Below, piece by piece: positions 32,641-41,759 of a stretch of 64,000 bases of DNA. Under the pieces are notes generated by a model, which worked only from the letters and a program-made list of their open reading frames with translations, had not been told where the DNA came from and searched no databases. Origin of the DNA: an uncultured Thermoanaerobaculia bacterium (GTDB lineage: Bacteria > Acidobacteriota > Thermoanaerobaculia > Multivoradales > Multivoraceae); assembly GCA_951813015.1 (NCBI GenBank), contig CATOTG010000001.1:124001-188000 (forward strand), read 5' to 3'. Position 1 is the first letter of the stretch. Each line of letters opens with the position of its first letter. The translations under genes and the position numbers were made by a program.

Positions 32641-33696
32641 ATGCGGACACGTACGTCAAACGCCAAGAAGCAGCTCGAGTCGCCGCGCCGTTTCGTCAGC
32701 GCCGCCGGGCGGACGGTGTACGCCCTGAACCTGGAAGTGTTCCCGAACTTCTTCGGCAACGTCTACGTGATCGACGACGGGGCCCGCCGCACCCTGGTCG
32801 ACTGCGGCTCGGGCATGGACTTCTCCAACGACAACCTGGTCCGGGGGCTGGCCTCGATCGAGGACCGCTTCGGCGCCCGCATCGGCCTCGCCGACATCGA
32901 CGTCATCCTGATCACCCACGGCCACATGGACCACTTCGGCGGCCTTCAGTTCGTGCGCCGCCACACGGACGCGCCGGTGGGCATCCACGTCCTCGACCGC
33001 CGCGTGCTGACCCACTACGAGGAACGGGTCGTCGTTGCCTCGCATCAGCTCCGCGTGTTCCTCAACCGGGCCGGCCTCTCGGACGGCAAGTGCGACCAGT
33101 TGATGATGATGTACACGGCGCCCAAGGCGCGCTACGGCTCGGTGCCGGTCCAGTTCCTGCTCGACGAGGGCCAGCCCGTGCCGGATGCGGACGGCGGGGA
33201 TCTCGACCTCGAGGTCCTGCACGTTCCCGGCCACTGCCCCGGCCAGGTGTGCCTCCGGGTCGACGACATCCTGCTGACCGCCGACCACGTCCTGGCTCGC
33301 ATCACGCCCCACCAGTCCCCCGAATCGCTGACGCTGAACATGGGTCTCGGCCACTACCTGGACGCCCTGGGCAAGGTCGAGACGCTCGACGGCATCCGGA
33401 TTGGGCTCGGCGGCCACGAGGAACCGATCCCGGACGTGACCGCCAGGGTCGCTGAGATCCGCGAGTCCCACCACAAACGCCTGGAACAGATCGTCGACTC
33501 CTGCCGAGAAGGCCAGACGACCGCGGACATCAGCCGCACCCTGTTCGGCGCCGTCCGCGGCTACACCGTGCTCCTCGCGCTCGAAGAAGCCGGCGCCCAC
33601 GTGGAGTACCTCTACCAGCGCGGCGAACTCGTCGCCGAGAACGTCGGCGAACTCGAGTCCGAGGAAGACCCGGTGGTTCGCTACGTGCGGGCGTAG
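32641..33696 (+). CDS. Metallo-beta-lactamase-fold hydrolase
   Basis: A 351-aa protein. The metal-binding motif ITHGHMDHFGG (HxHxDH) is at about residue 98, followed by VPGHCPGQVCL and ILLTADHVLARITPH with the further His/Asp ligands. The C-terminal helical region (about 270-330) resembles the extension of glyoxalase II/LACTB2-like proteins. ATG at 32641 is preferred over a GTG 15 bp earlier, which lies inside a dispersed repeat. It is in line with the selenoprotein gene, 59 bp downstream, so it may share its transcript. Substrate unknown. Confidence 0.87.
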   Translation: MRTRTSNAKKQLESPRRFVSAAGRTVYALNLEVFPNFFGNVYVIDDGARRTLVDCGSGMDFSNDNLVRGLASIEDRFGARIGLADIDVILITHGHMDHFGGLQFVRRHTDAPVGIHVLDRRVLTHYEERVVVASHQLRVFLNRAGLSDGKCDQLMMMYTAPKARYGSVPVQFLLDEGQPVPDADGGDLDLEVLHVPGHCPGQVCLRVDDILLTADHVLARITPHQSPESLTLNMGLGHYLDALGKVETLDGIRIGLGGHEEPIPDVTARVAEIRESHHKRLEQIVDSCREGQTTADISRTLFGAVRGYTVLLALEEAGAHVEYLYQRGELVAENVGELESEEDPVVRYVRA

Positions 33697-33816
33697 CCAT
33701 CCCCACAAAGAGGCTTCCGCGTGTGGTAGATCTCCACTACTCGCGCCCATGAACTTCGTCGCGCCAACTTCACGCTGCGGCTCGCCGCCGAGCCCCTGGC
33801 GACCTCCCCAACGAAC

Positions 33817-34518
33817 GTGAAGATCAAGGGCTCGCACACGCTATCTGTGCCGCGCGATGTGGTCTGGGAAGCGATCCTCGATCCGGAGGTGCTCTCTCGC
33901 ACCCTGCCCGGCTGCGAGGACATGGCGCCGGTCGGCGAGAACCGGTTCCGCGGCAAGCTGAAGATGAAGGTCGGACCGGTGCAAGGCGTCTTCGAGGGCG
34001 GCGTCGAGCTCCTCGACCTCGACCCGCCGAACGGCTACAACCTGAAGATGGACGGCAAGGGAGCGCCCGGTTTCGTCAACGGCACGGGCGCCATCCGCCT
34101 TGAAGACGCGGACGGCGACGGCACCCTGCTCCACTACGACATCGACGCCCGGGTCGGCGGCCGCATCGCCGCGGTCGGCCAGCGGCTGCTCGACAGTTCG
34201 GCCAAGGTGTTGACCCGTCAAGGCATCCAGGGCCTGGAGAAGCAGCTCGAGGCCCGGGCGGCAGCGGCGGCAACGACGACCCGCGACGAGGCGCCGGCGG
34301 CGTCCACGCAGACTTCGTCCGCCGAAGCCGACACGCAGACGTCGTCCGCCGAAGCCGAACCGCCACGCTCCAAATCCCAGGCCGCCGAAGCGCCGTCCCA
34401 GGCCGCTTTCGCCGGCAAGTTCGCCGCCGGCCTGGCGCGCGAACTCTGGCCCTACCTTGCCGGCGGCGCCCTGGTCCTTCTGGCCGCCATCGCCATATCG
34501 CTCCGAGCGTGCTCATGA
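33817..34518 (+). CDS. coxG: CoxG-like SRPBCC-domain protein with C-terminal membrane anchor
   Basis: A 233-aa protein starting at GTG. The CoxG/SRPBCC domain fills residues 1-145 ([47 protein letters not shown]). An Ala/Ser/Glu linker with a repeated TQTSSAEA word follows. The end is a single span ([17 protein letters not shown]), which would anchor it in the inner membrane. CoxG recruits carbon monoxide dehydrogenase to the membrane in studied species. The gene is 32 bp upstream of coxS and is probably first in the cluster. Confidence 0.87.
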   Translation: MKIKGSHTLSVPRDVVWEAILDPEVLSRTLPGCEDMAPVGENRFRGKLKMKVGPVQGVFEGGVELLDLDPPNGYNLKMDGKGAPGFVNGTGAIRLEDADGDGTLLHYDIDARVGGRIAAVGQRLLDSSAKVLTRQGIQGLEKQLEARAAAAATTTRDEAPAASTQTSSAEADTQTSSAEAEPPRSKSQAAEAPSQAAFAGKFAAGLARELWPYLAGGALVLLAAIAISLRACS

Positions 34519-34550
34519 GAGCTCAAAAGACCTAAGGAGACACTCCGGAA

Positions 34551-35018
34551 ATGACCGTGTCCATACAACTCGAAGTCAACGGGAAGCCGGTCCAGGCCGA
34601 GGTCGAGCCGCGGCGTCTGCTGGTCCACTTCCTGCGGGAAGATCTCGGCCTCACCGGCGCCAACATCGGCTGCGAGACGAGTCTTTGCGGCGCCTGCACC
34701 ATTCTGGTCGACGGCAATGCGGTGAAGTCCTGCACCATGCTCGCGGCGCAGGCGGACGGCGCCGCGGTCACCACGATCGAGGGCCTCGCCCGGAACGGCG
34801 AACTGCACCCGCTGCAGGACGGCTTCTGGGAGAAGCACGGCCTGCAGTGCGGCTACTGCACGCCGGGCATGATCCTGTCCGCGAACTACCTGCTGGAGCA
34901 GAACCCGAGCCCGAGCGACGAGGAGATCCGCGAAGGGCTGAAGGGCAACATCTGCCGCTGCACCGGCTACCACAACATCGTGGAGGCCGTGAAGTACGCC
35001 GCAGAGAGGATGAGCTGA
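34551..35018 (+). CDS. coxS: Xanthine-oxidase-family small subunit, two [2Fe-2S] clusters (CoxS-like)
   Basis: A 155-aa protein. The plant-type ferredoxin site is in [16 protein letters not shown] with a later Cys in KSCTML. The C-terminal four-helix cluster domain has [13 protein letters not shown] and [16 protein letters not shown]. It passes electrons from the molybdenum site to FAD. ATG at 34551 has AAGGAGA upstream. It is followed one base later by coxL. Confidence 0.93.
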   Translation: MTVSIQLEVNGKPVQAEVEPRRLLVHFLREDLGLTGANIGCETSLCGACTILVDGNAVKSCTMLAAQADGAAVTTIEGLARNGELHPLQDGFWEKHGLQCGYCTPGMILSANYLLEQNPSPSDEEIREGLKGNICRCTGYHNIVEAVKYAAERMS

Positions 35019-35019
35019 C

Positions 35020-37374
35020 GTGGCGGGAGTACTCGGCACGTCGATCAAGCGCCGGGAGGACCCGGCTCTCATCACCGGCCGCGGAAAGTACACCGACGAC
35101 CTGTTGGTCGAGGGCATGGCGCACGCCGCGATCGTTCGCAGCCCCTACGCCCACGCCCGCATCCGCGGCATCGACACCTCCGCCGCAAAGACCTATCCCG
35201 GCGTTGTCGCCGTGCTCACGGCGCGCGATGTCGCGGCCGCCGGGATCCCCGGCATGGTCCCGGTCGGCTGGCTGCTGCCCGACCTCAAGACGCCCGCCCA
35301 CCCCATGATCGCGGCCGACACGGTCCGCCACGTCGGCGACGCGGTGGCCGTCGTCGTGGCCGAGGACCGCTACGTGGCCCGTGACGCCGCCGAACGGGTC
35401 GCGGTCGACTACGAGCCGCTCGACGCGGTCGCCGACGTGGTCGCCGCGCTCGAGGACGGCGCCCCCACGGTCCACGACGACGCGCCCGGCAATGTCGCCT
35501 TCGACTGGGAGATCGGCGAGAAGGATCCGGTCGATGCCGCCTTCGCGCAGGCCGCGCATACGGTCGAGCTTGATCTGCGCAACAACCGCCTGATCCCGCA
35601 CGCGATCGAGCCGCGCGCGGCGCTCGCCTCCTACGACTCGTCGACCGGCGTGATGACGATCCACATGACGAGCCAGAACCCGCACGTCCACCGGCTGCTG
35701 ATGACCCTCGCCTCGCTCGGCATGCCCGAGCACAAGGTGCGGATCGTCGCGCCCGAGGTCGGCGGCGGCTTCGGCAGCAAGATCCACCACTACGCCGACG
35801 AGGCGATCGTGGGCCTGTGTTCGCTGAAGCTCGACCGGCCGGTCAAGTGGACCGCGACCCGCACCGAGACGAACCTGACCGACGCCCACGGCCGCGACCA
35901 CTCGACCCACTGCGCGATGGCGTTCGACGGAGATGGCCGCATCACGGGCCTGCGGGTGGACACCAAGGCCGCGATGGGCGCCTATCTTTCGACCTTCGCG
36001 CCGGCGGTTCCGACCTACCTCTACGGCACCTTGATGTCCGGCCAGTACGACATCCCGGCGATCCACTGCCACGTGACCGGCGTTTTCACCCACACCGCGC
36101 CCGTCGACGCCTACCGCGGCGCCGGACGGCCCGAGGCCACCTTCGTCGTCGAGAGGCTGATGCACCTCGCCGGCGAGGCGACCGGGCTCGGCCCGATCGA
36201 AGTCCGCAAGCGGAACTTCGTGCCCGCGGACGCCTTTCCGTACCAGACCCAGGTCGCGCTCGCGTACGACTCGGGGAACTACGGGCCGGCGATGGACCGC
36301 GCACTCGAGATGATCGGCTACGACGACCTCTGCCGTGAACAGGCATCGCGCCGCGGCAACGGCAACGGCCGCCGCCAGATGGGGATCGGTTTCTCGTCCT
36401 ACATCGAGGCCTGCGGTCTGGCGCCGTCGGCAGTCGTCGGCTCGCTGGGCGCCCAGGCCGGACAGTGGGAGAGCGCCGACGTGCGCGTCCACCCGACCGG
36501 CTCCGTTACCGTCTACACCGGCTCCTCGTCGCACGGCCAGGGCCACGAGACGACCTTCTCCCAGATCGTCGCCGACCGGCTCGGCGTCGCTCCCGAGGCC
36601 GTCGAGGTGATCCACGGCGACACCGACCTGGTCCAGTTCGGCATGGGCACCTACGGCAGCCGCAGCGCCGCCGTCGGCGGCTCGGCGATCGCCGGCAGTG
36701 TCGACAAGATCATCGAAAAGGGCAAGAAGATCGCCGCCCACCTGCTCGAGGCGGCGGCCGAAGACCTGGAATACGAGGACGGCAGCTTCCGCGTCGCCGG
36801 CTCGCCGGACCGCGCGCTCGGTCTCGGCGACGTGGCGCTCCAGGCCTACCTGGCCCACAACTACCCCGACGATCTGGAACCGGGCCTGTCCGCGACCACG
36901 TTCTACGACCCGGCCAACTTCACCTACCCGTTCGGCACCCACGTCTGCGTCGTCGAGGTCGACACGGAAACCGGGTCGATCGAACTGCTTCGCTACACCG
37001 CGGTCGACGACGTCGGCAACGTGATCAACCCGATGATCGTCGACGGCCAGCTTCACGGCGGACTGGCCCAGGGCATCGGTCAGGCACTATGGGAGAACGC
37101 GGTCTACGACGACAGTGGACAACTCGTGTCCGGCTCGTTGATGGACTACGCACTGCCAAAGATCCACAACCTGATCCAGTTTGAACTCGACCGAACGACG
37201 ACCCCGTGCCCGCACAACCCGCTCGGCGTCAAGGGCGTCGGCGAAGCCGGCGCGATCGCCTCGCCGCCGGCCGTCGTCAATGCCGTCGTCGACGCGCTGA
37301 AGCCGTTCGGCGTCACTCACATCGACATGCCGCTCACGCCGGAGAAGGTGTGGCGGGCCGTGAACGCCGACTAG
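35020..37374 (+). CDS. coxL: Molybdenum hydroxylase large subunit, form II CoxL type
   Basis: A 784-aa molybdopterin-binding subunit. The start is GTG, one base after the coxS stop. The N-terminal part ([22 protein letters not shown]) and the Mo-cofactor-binding half ([23 protein letters not shown]) are complete. The active-site loop reads AYRGAGR at about 364-370. This is the form II signature; true CO dehydrogenases of form I have AYxCSFR. Form II enzymes oxidise varied substrates, and CO oxidation is often weak or absent. The substrate could be CO, a purine-like heterocycle or an aldehyde. Confidence 0.92.
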   Translation: MAGVLGTSIKRREDPALITGRGKYTDDLLVEGMAHAAIVRSPYAHARIRGIDTSAAKTYPGVVAVLTARDVAAAGIPGMVPVGWLLPDLKTPAHPMIAADTVRHVGDAVAVVVAEDRYVARDAAERVAVDYEPLDAVADVVAALEDGAPTVHDDAPGNVAFDWEIGEKDPVDAAFAQAAHTVELDLRNNRLIPHAIEPRAALASYDSSTGVMTIHMTSQNPHVHRLLMTLASLGMPEHKVRIVAPEVGGGFGSKIHHYADEAIVGLCSLKLDRPVKWTATRTETNLTDAHGRDHSTHCAMAFDGDGRITGLRVDTKAAMGAYLSTFAPAVPTYLYGTLMSGQYDIPAIHCHVTGVFTHTAPVDAYRGAGRPEATFVVERLMHLAGEATGLGPIEVRKRNFVPADAFPYQTQVALAYDSGNYGPAMDRALEMIGYDDLCREQASRRGNGNGRRQMGIGFSSYIEACGLAPSAVVGSLGAQAGQWESADVRVHPTGSVTVYTGSSSHGQGHETTFSQIVADRLGVAPEAVEVIHGDTDLVQFGMGTYGSRSAAVGGSAIAGSVDKIIEKGKKIAAHLLEAAAEDLEYEDGSFRVAGSPDRALGLGDVALQAYLAHNYPDDLEPGLSATTFYDPANFTYPFGTHVCVVEVDTETGSIELLRYTAVDDVGNVINPMIVDGQLHGGLAQGIGQALWENAVYDDSGQLVSGSLMDYALPKIHNLIQFELDRTTTPCPHNPLGVKGVGEAGAIASPPAVVNAVVDALKPFGVTHIDMPLTPEKVWRAVNAD

Positions 37375-37544
37375 TCCTCAAACCGTCCAGCGCCGCCAAA
37401 CGCCCTTGGCTGACTCGGAGTCTGGCCCCATCCCCCACCTCACTGGAATGCTGCGCAACCGACCTCACTTCGTATCGTTCTGTCGCGCAGTCTTCTAGAA
37501 TCCCGCAGCCGAGCAACCGAAGCTGCCGAATCAGGAGCACCGAT

Positions 37545-38393
37545 ATGTACCCAGCCCAATTCGATTACCGTCGCGCCGGATCGGTCGATGAAGCGCTCGG
37601 CCTGCTGCAGGAGCACGAGGACGCGAAGCTGATGGCCGGCGGCCACAGCCTGATCCCGATGATGAAGCTGCGCCTCGCGCAGCCGCCCGTCGTCATCGAC
37701 ATCGGCCGCCTCGATGAACTCAAGGGAATCTCCGAAGCCGGCGGCGGCGTCCGGGTCGGCGCCCTGACCACCCACGCCGACATCGCGGCCTCCGACATCC
37801 TCGCCGCGTCCTGCCCGGTTCTCGCCGAGGCCGCAGGCCACATCGGCGACGCCCAGGTCCGCAACCGCGGCACGATCGGCGGCAACATCGCCCACGCCGA
37901 CCCGGGTTCCGACCTCCCGCCCGTGCTCGTCCTTCTCGGAGCGTCCGTCCACCTGCAGTCCCCCTCCGGCGCCCGCTCCGTCGCCGCGGCCGACTTCTTC
38001 CAGGACCTCCTGATGACCGATGTCGGCGAAGACGAGATCCTCACCCACGTCGACGTCCCCGCCCAAAGCGCCGGCGCCGGCGCCGCCTACCTCAAGTTCG
38101 AGCACCCCGCCTCCGGCTATGCCGTCGTCGGCGCCGCGGCCTCCGTCACTGTCCAACACGGACGCTGCACCGCCGCCGGCCTGGTCATCGGCGGCGTCGG
38201 CGCGGTCCCGACCGCCGTCGACGTCTCGAGCCTCGTCGGCGCCGACCTCTCCGACGACGCGATCGCCACAGCCGCCTCCGGCCTCGACACGGAAGACCCC
38301 CTCGGCGACATCTTCGCCTCCGGCGACTACCGCGTCCACGTCGGCAAGGTCTACGGCAAGCGCGCGCTGGCCGCAGCCCGCGACCGGGCGTAG
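37545..38393 (+). CDS. coxM: FAD-binding medium subunit (CoxM-like)
   Basis: A 282-aa protein with the PCMH-type FAD fold. AGGHSLIPMMKLRLAQPPVVIDI is the first FAD motif, TIGGNIAHADPGSDLPPVL the second, and the C-terminal CO_deh_flav_C domain follows (IGGVGAVPTAVD). ATG at 37545 has AGGAG at the right distance. It lies 170 bp after coxL, so it may have its own promoter or a processed transcript. The order G-S-L-M fits form II clusters. No maturation genes (coxDEF) are nearby. Confidence 0.92.
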   Translation: MYPAQFDYRRAGSVDEALGLLQEHEDAKLMAGGHSLIPMMKLRLAQPPVVIDIGRLDELKGISEAGGGVRVGALTTHADIAASDILAASCPVLAEAAGHIGDAQVRNRGTIGGNIAHADPGSDLPPVLVLLGASVHLQSPSGARSVAAADFFQDLLMTDVGEDEILTHVDVPAQSAGAGAAYLKFEHPASGYAVVGAAASVTVQHGRCTAAGLVIGGVGAVPTAVDVSSLVGADLSDDAIATAASGLDTEDPLGDIFASGDYRVHVGKVYGKRALAAARDRA

Positions 38394-38435
38394 CTGGTCA
38401 CCCGCCCGCGGAGGGTCCGAGGGCTGGACAGCGGC

Positions 38436-38580
38436 AGGCTGGGTCGCCTGGAGCATGACGCCGGCCGCCACGACGGCGCCTTCGGGCGCTACGAGGAAGC
38501 GGTCGCCGTCGCGCGAAAAGCAACCGACCCGATGCTCCTCGCCCACGCCGTACGGCGCCTCGCCGATGGGTGTCGCAGTA
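38436..38580 (+). pseudogene. Fragment of a TPR-repeat protein
   Basis: The frame reads RLGRLEHDAGRHDGAFGRYE, then EAVAVARKATDPMLLAHAVRRLAD, a clear tetratricopeptide pair. There is no start, and the character is lost after about 50 codons. It seems to be a decayed C-terminal piece of a larger TPR protein. Confidence 0.5.
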
Positions 38581-38813
38581 CCGGACGAACTGGCCGAGGT
38601 TGGCCACCGACGGCCAGCGAGCCGCGCGTGAGACCGACTGCGAATGCCGCGTCGCACGACGAACGCGGGTCCTTTTCTCGTCTATGTCAGTAGTGCCCGC
38701 TCCAAGAGCAAGACCCTTCTTCTTCGAACAGGCCGCTGGTCGGCAGGCCTGTGCCGGAGTTCGCCGGGAGAGATCACATGGACCATCACACCGTCCTTGA
38801 CGGACACGAACTA

Positions 38814-38827
38814 GGATCATACGATCC
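38814..38827. promoter_or_regulatory. Candidate operator palindrome upstream of the toxin-antitoxin operon
   Basis: GGATC-ATAC-GATCC is a perfect inverted repeat 26 bp before the toxin ATG. MqsA-type antitoxins bind palindromes in their own promoter through the XRE-like helix-turn-helix, so this is a plausible site. Confidence 0.35.
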
Positions 38828-38853
38828 CGTCTCTCTTGGTCGACGGGCCACCG

Positions 38854-39216
38854 ATGGCCACGCGTAGAGGCCAGATTGACCGAGAAACCCGGAGGTTGCT
38901 CGCCAAGTTGGCCAGCTCCGACAGGACTCGAAACGACAAATGGACTCGAAAACGACCTACGGAGTGGCAGCCCACGAAAGTCCGCGATCCAAGAGGCGGC
39001 TTCTTCCCGACGTTCACGCGCCTTTCGGCTTGGGACTTCGTGGTGGAAAAGCTGAAGGAAGGTCACCCTGTAGAAACCGTCCGGCTTGGTGAACCGCCCG
39101 CCCGAGTCGGCTACGTGCTCAAGGTGAAACTGGAGAGGGACCCGCAGACACTCTACGTGAAGCTGGAACTGAGCAGGAATCGCCGACGGGTCTACGGCCG
39201 CAGCTTCCACTACTGA
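38854..39216 (+). CDS. Putative toxin partner of MqsA-type antitoxins
   Basis: A 120-aa basic protein. The C-terminal half (WDFVVEKLKEGHPVETVRLGE, YVLKVKLERDPQTLYVKLEL, VYGRSFHY) looks like a small alpha/beta RelE/MqsR-type RNase fold. The N-terminal 50 residues are Arg/Lys-rich. The gene precedes two MqsA-like antitoxin genes by 43 bp, and toxin-first order is typical of mqsRA. The function is inferred from context; sequence similarity to MqsR itself is weak. ATG at 38854 is chosen over an upstream TTG. Confidence 0.6.
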   Translation: MATRRGQIDRETRRLLAKLASSDRTRNDKWTRKRPTEWQPTKVRDPRGGFFPTFTRLSAWDFVVEKLKEGHPVETVRLGEPPARVGYVLKVKLERDPQTLYVKLELSRNRRRVYGRSFHY

Positions 39217-39259
39217 TTCGCCAAACCAGGGACGACGCGAACCCGAGAGGGGAAACACG

Positions 39260-39793
39260 ATGATTGACCGCCGAAGACCAAAAGACGAAGTGGCTGGGGA
39301 CGACCCGGATCGCACCACAGCGATCTGCCCGCGGTGCGAAGGGCCGGCAACGACGTCGATCGAAGACGACATCGTCGAGTTCGGGGACATCGAGATCGCC
39401 ATCACGATGCCTGTCAGAACATGCGAAGACTGCGACATTCAGTTCGTCGACCACGTAGGAGCCCGCATCGAGACCGAGGCGGTCTACCGCCACCACGGCT
39501 TGCTGACTCCCTGGGAAATCCGCGACCTTCGGAAGCGCCGAGGCCTTAGCCGACCCGCGTTTGCTGCGGTCACCGGCCTCGGAGAAGCCACGATAAAGCG
39601 CTGGGAGACGGGCGCCACCGCGCAGAACCGGGCAAACGACCGCTACCTGCGTCTGCTGAATGACGACTCCTGCTGGTCTGCACTCAAGCGGCTCGTCGCC
39701 CCGAAGAGCGAACCGCCACCTGCTCGCGCGGCCTCGACGCAGGGGAGCCGCTCGACGACATCCGCGTCCCCGGCTGCTGCCGCCTCTCCCTGA
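39260..39793 (+). CDS. MqsA-type antitoxin (YgiT zinc finger plus XRE helix-turn-helix), copy 1
   Basis: A 177-aa protein. The N-terminal zinc-binding domain has C23-x2-C26 (ICPRCEG) and a second CxxC (RTCEDCDIQF). The XRE-like helix-turn-helix covers GLLTPWEIRDLRKRRGLSRPAFAAVTGLGEATIKRWETG. A 50-residue Pro/Ala/Ser tail follows (LVAPKSEPPPARAAS). The protein would bind the toxin through the N-terminal part and DNA through the HTH. Its C-terminal half is almost identical to that of the next gene. Confidence 0.88.
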   Translation: MIDRRRPKDEVAGDDPDRTTAICPRCEGPATTSIEDDIVEFGDIEIAITMPVRTCEDCDIQFVDHVGARIETEAVYRHHGLLTPWEIRDLRKRRGLSRPAFAAVTGLGEATIKRWETGATAQNRANDRYLRLLNDDSCWSALKRLVAPKSEPPPARAASTQGSRSTTSASPAAAASP

Positions 39794-39845
39794 CCTGTGC
39801 TGTCGATTGAAGTGCCTGAACTGGCAGAGACCAGGGAACAGAACC

Positions 39846-40385
39846 ATGAGGCAGAAAGCCAGCAGCAACGAGCGACTCGACTCCGCGGAACGTGAGCAGC
39901 CGCTCTGTCCGACCTGTGATCGGCCGGCGAGCACGACGCTCGAAGACGAAACGTACACGTATGGCTCAGGCGAAGGCGCGGTGGAACTCAACGTCCGCCT
40001 TCCGGTGAGACATTGCGAGGCCTGCGACTTTCACTTCATCGATCAGGTCGGCGAGCGCATCCGGACCGAAGCGGTCTACCTCCACCACGGCTTGCTGACT
40101 CCCTGGGAGATTCGAGCGATTCGCGAAAACCGCCGGTTGAGCCGCGCCGCATTCGCCGAGATCACGGGCCTGGGAGAAGCGACGATCAAACGCTGGGAGA
40201 CTGGCGCCATCACGCAGAACCGCGCGAATGACCGCTACCTCCGTCTGCTGAATGACGACACCTGCTGGTCTGCACTCAAGCGGCTCGTCGCCCCGAAGAG
40301 CGAACCGCCACCTGCTCGCGCGGCCTCGACACACAGGAGCCGCTCGACGACATCTGCGCCTCCGGCTGCTGCCGCCTCTCCCTGA
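39846..40385 (+). CDS. MqsA-type antitoxin, copy 2 (tandem paralogue)
   Basis: A 179-aa protein of the same layout: zinc motifs PLCPTCDRPAS and RHCEACDFHF, then the helix-turn-helix ALL-TPWEIRAIRENRRLSRA and GLGEATIKRWETGAITQN. The N-terminal 80 residues differ from copy 1, while the last 60 residues are nearly identical at DNA level. This points to duplication with divergence of the toxin-binding part, or recent gene conversion of the DNA-binding end. It could be an antitoxin for a lost or distant toxin. Confidence 0.88.
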   Translation: MRQKASSNERLDSAEREQPLCPTCDRPASTTLEDETYTYGSGEGAVELNVRLPVRHCEACDFHFIDQVGERIRTEAVYLHHGLLTPWEIRAIRENRRLSRAAFAEITGLGEATIKRWETGAITQNRANDRYLRLLNDDTCWSALKRLVAPKSEPPPARAASTHRSRSTTSAPPAAAASP

Positions 40386-40398
40386 CCTGTGTTGTCGA

Positions 40399-40421
40399 GG
40401 GCGTCCGGCCGCCCGACGCCC
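40399..40421. terminator. Bidirectional hairpin between convergent genes
   Basis: GGGCGTC-(9 nt)-GACGCCC is a perfect 7-bp stem between the antitoxin gene and the convergent acyl-CoA dehydrogenase gene. No T-run. Confidence 0.45.
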
Positions 40422-40476
40422 CCGCGACGCGGCGCAGCCGAGTCGCACCCTGCAGCCGTCCAGGCTGCCTCCGGAC

Positions 40477-41655
40477 TCAGTAGCTGCGCGGCAGGCCCAG
40501 GACGTGCTGGGCCAGGTACGTCAACACGAGGTTTGTCGAGATCGGGGCGGTCTGGAACAGGCGGCACTCGCGCCACTTGCGTTCGATGTCGTATTCGGTG
40601 GCGAAGGCGAAGCCGCCGAAGGTCTGGAAGCAGGTGTCGCCGGCGTTCCAGGCGGCTTCCGAGGCGAGGAGCTTGGCGCTGTTCGCTTCGGCGCCGCATT
40701 CGCGGCCGGCGTCGTAGAGGGCGGCGGCCTTGCGGACGATCATCTCGGCCGCGTCGGTTTCGGCGTGGGCGCGGGCGATCGGGAACTGGATGCCCTGGTT
40801 CTGGCCGATCGGCCTGCCGAAGACTTCGCGTTCGTTCGCGTACTCGACGGCACGGCGGATGAAGTAGCGGGCGTCGCCGATCGCCTCCGAGGCGAGCAGG
40901 ATGCGCTCCGCGTTCATGCCGCTCAGGATGTACTTGAAGCCGTGCCCTTCGTCGCCGATCCGGCTGCTGACCGGGATGCGCAGGTTGTCGAAGAAGACCT
41001 GGGTCGTGCCGTGGTTGATCATCGTGTCGATCGGCTGGATCTGAAGGCCGTTGCCGCGCGCCTCGCGCAGGTCGACGAGGAAGACGGACAGGCCGCGTGA
41101 GCGCTTCTCGACCTGATCCGCCGGCGTGGTGCGCGCGAGCAGGACCATCAGGTCGGAGTGGAGCGCGCGGCTGGTCCAGATCTTCTGGCCGTTGACGACG
41201 TACGTGTCGCCGTCGCGGACGGCGGTGGTCCGGAGCTGTGTGGTGTCCGAGCCCGTCACCGGCTCGGTGACGCCGAACGCCTGCAGCCGCAGCTCGCCGC
41301 TCGCGATCTTCGGCAGGTACTGCTGCTTCTGTTCGTTGTTGCCGTGGCGAAGAACCGTGCCCATCGTGTACATCTGGGCGTGGCAGGCCGCGGCGTTGCA
41401 GCCGCTCGAGTGGATCGTCTCCAGCACCACGCTTGCCGCGCGCAGCGGCAGGCCCGAGCCGCCGTACTCCTCGGGAATCAGGCAGCCGAGGTACTCGTGC
41501 TCGGTCAGTGCCTGGACGAACTCCGTCGGGTACTCGGCGGCAGCGTCGAGACGTCGCCAGTACTCGCCCGGAAACTGCTCGCAGATACGGCGTACCGGAT
41601 CGCGGAGGTAAGGGTAGTCGTTCTCGATCGAGACCTGGATTTCGCTGTCGGTCAT
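40477..41655 (-). CDS. Acyl-CoA dehydrogenase
   Basis: A 392-aa flavoenzyme of the acyl-CoA dehydrogenase family. Motifs are AFGVTEPVTGSDTTQLRTTA and YVVNGQKIWTSRALHSDLM (FAD/acyl binding), VFFDNLRIPVSSRIGDEGHGF, AEANSAKLLASEAAW and QTFGGFAFATEYDIERKWRECRLFQTAPIS. It oxidises an acyl-CoA to the enoyl-CoA and passes electrons to ETF. ATG at 41655 is preferred over an earlier ATG that adds 14 residues. Chain-length preference cannot be told. No other beta-oxidation gene is adjacent. Confidence 0.9.
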   Translation of the reverse strand: MTDSEIQVSIENDYPYLRDPVRRICEQFPGEYWRRLDAAAEYPTEFVQALTEHEYLGCLIPEEYGGSGLPLRAASVVLETIHSSGCNAAACHAQMYTMGTVLRHGNNEQKQQYLPKIASGELRLQAFGVTEPVTGSDTTQLRTTAVRDGDTYVVNGQKIWTSRALHSDLMVLLARTTPADQVEKRSRGLSVFLVDLREARGNGLQIQPIDTMINHGTTQVFFDNLRIPVSSRIGDEGHGFKYILSGMNAERILLASEAIGDARYFIRRAVEYANEREVFGRPIGQNQGIQFPIARAHAETDAAEMIVRKAAALYDAGRECGAEANSAKLLASEAAWNAGDTCFQTFGGFAFATEYDIERKWRECRLFQTAPISTNLVLTYLAQHVLGLPRSY

Positions 41656-41729
41656 GGCGGGTGATCGTAGCGCTTCAAGACGTGAGGGCTCCATCAACCG
41701 GGAGGCGGAAACCGTGCGGCCGGCGCTCT

Positions 41730-41745
41730 TGCGGCTGATGCCGCA
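41730..41745 (-). terminator. Hairpin downstream of pyk
   Basis: TGCGGC-TGAT-GCCGCA, a perfect 6-bp stem 15 bp after the pyruvate kinase stop. No T-run, so confidence is modest. Confidence 0.4.
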
Positions 41746-41759
41746 GAAACCGAGGTTCC

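Larger units (their letters stand above)
38394..38853. other. Intergenic region with TPR relic and possible operator
   Basis: No intact gene. It has a TPR-protein fragment (38436-38580) and two small inverted repeats, CCGTC-CTT-GACGG at 38791-38803 and the palindrome at 38814-38827, just upstream of the toxin gene. Confidence 0.5.

Noticed and set aside
35020..37374. Form I (bona fide) carbon monoxide dehydrogenase
   Set aside because: The active-site loop is AYRGAGR rather than AYxCSFR.
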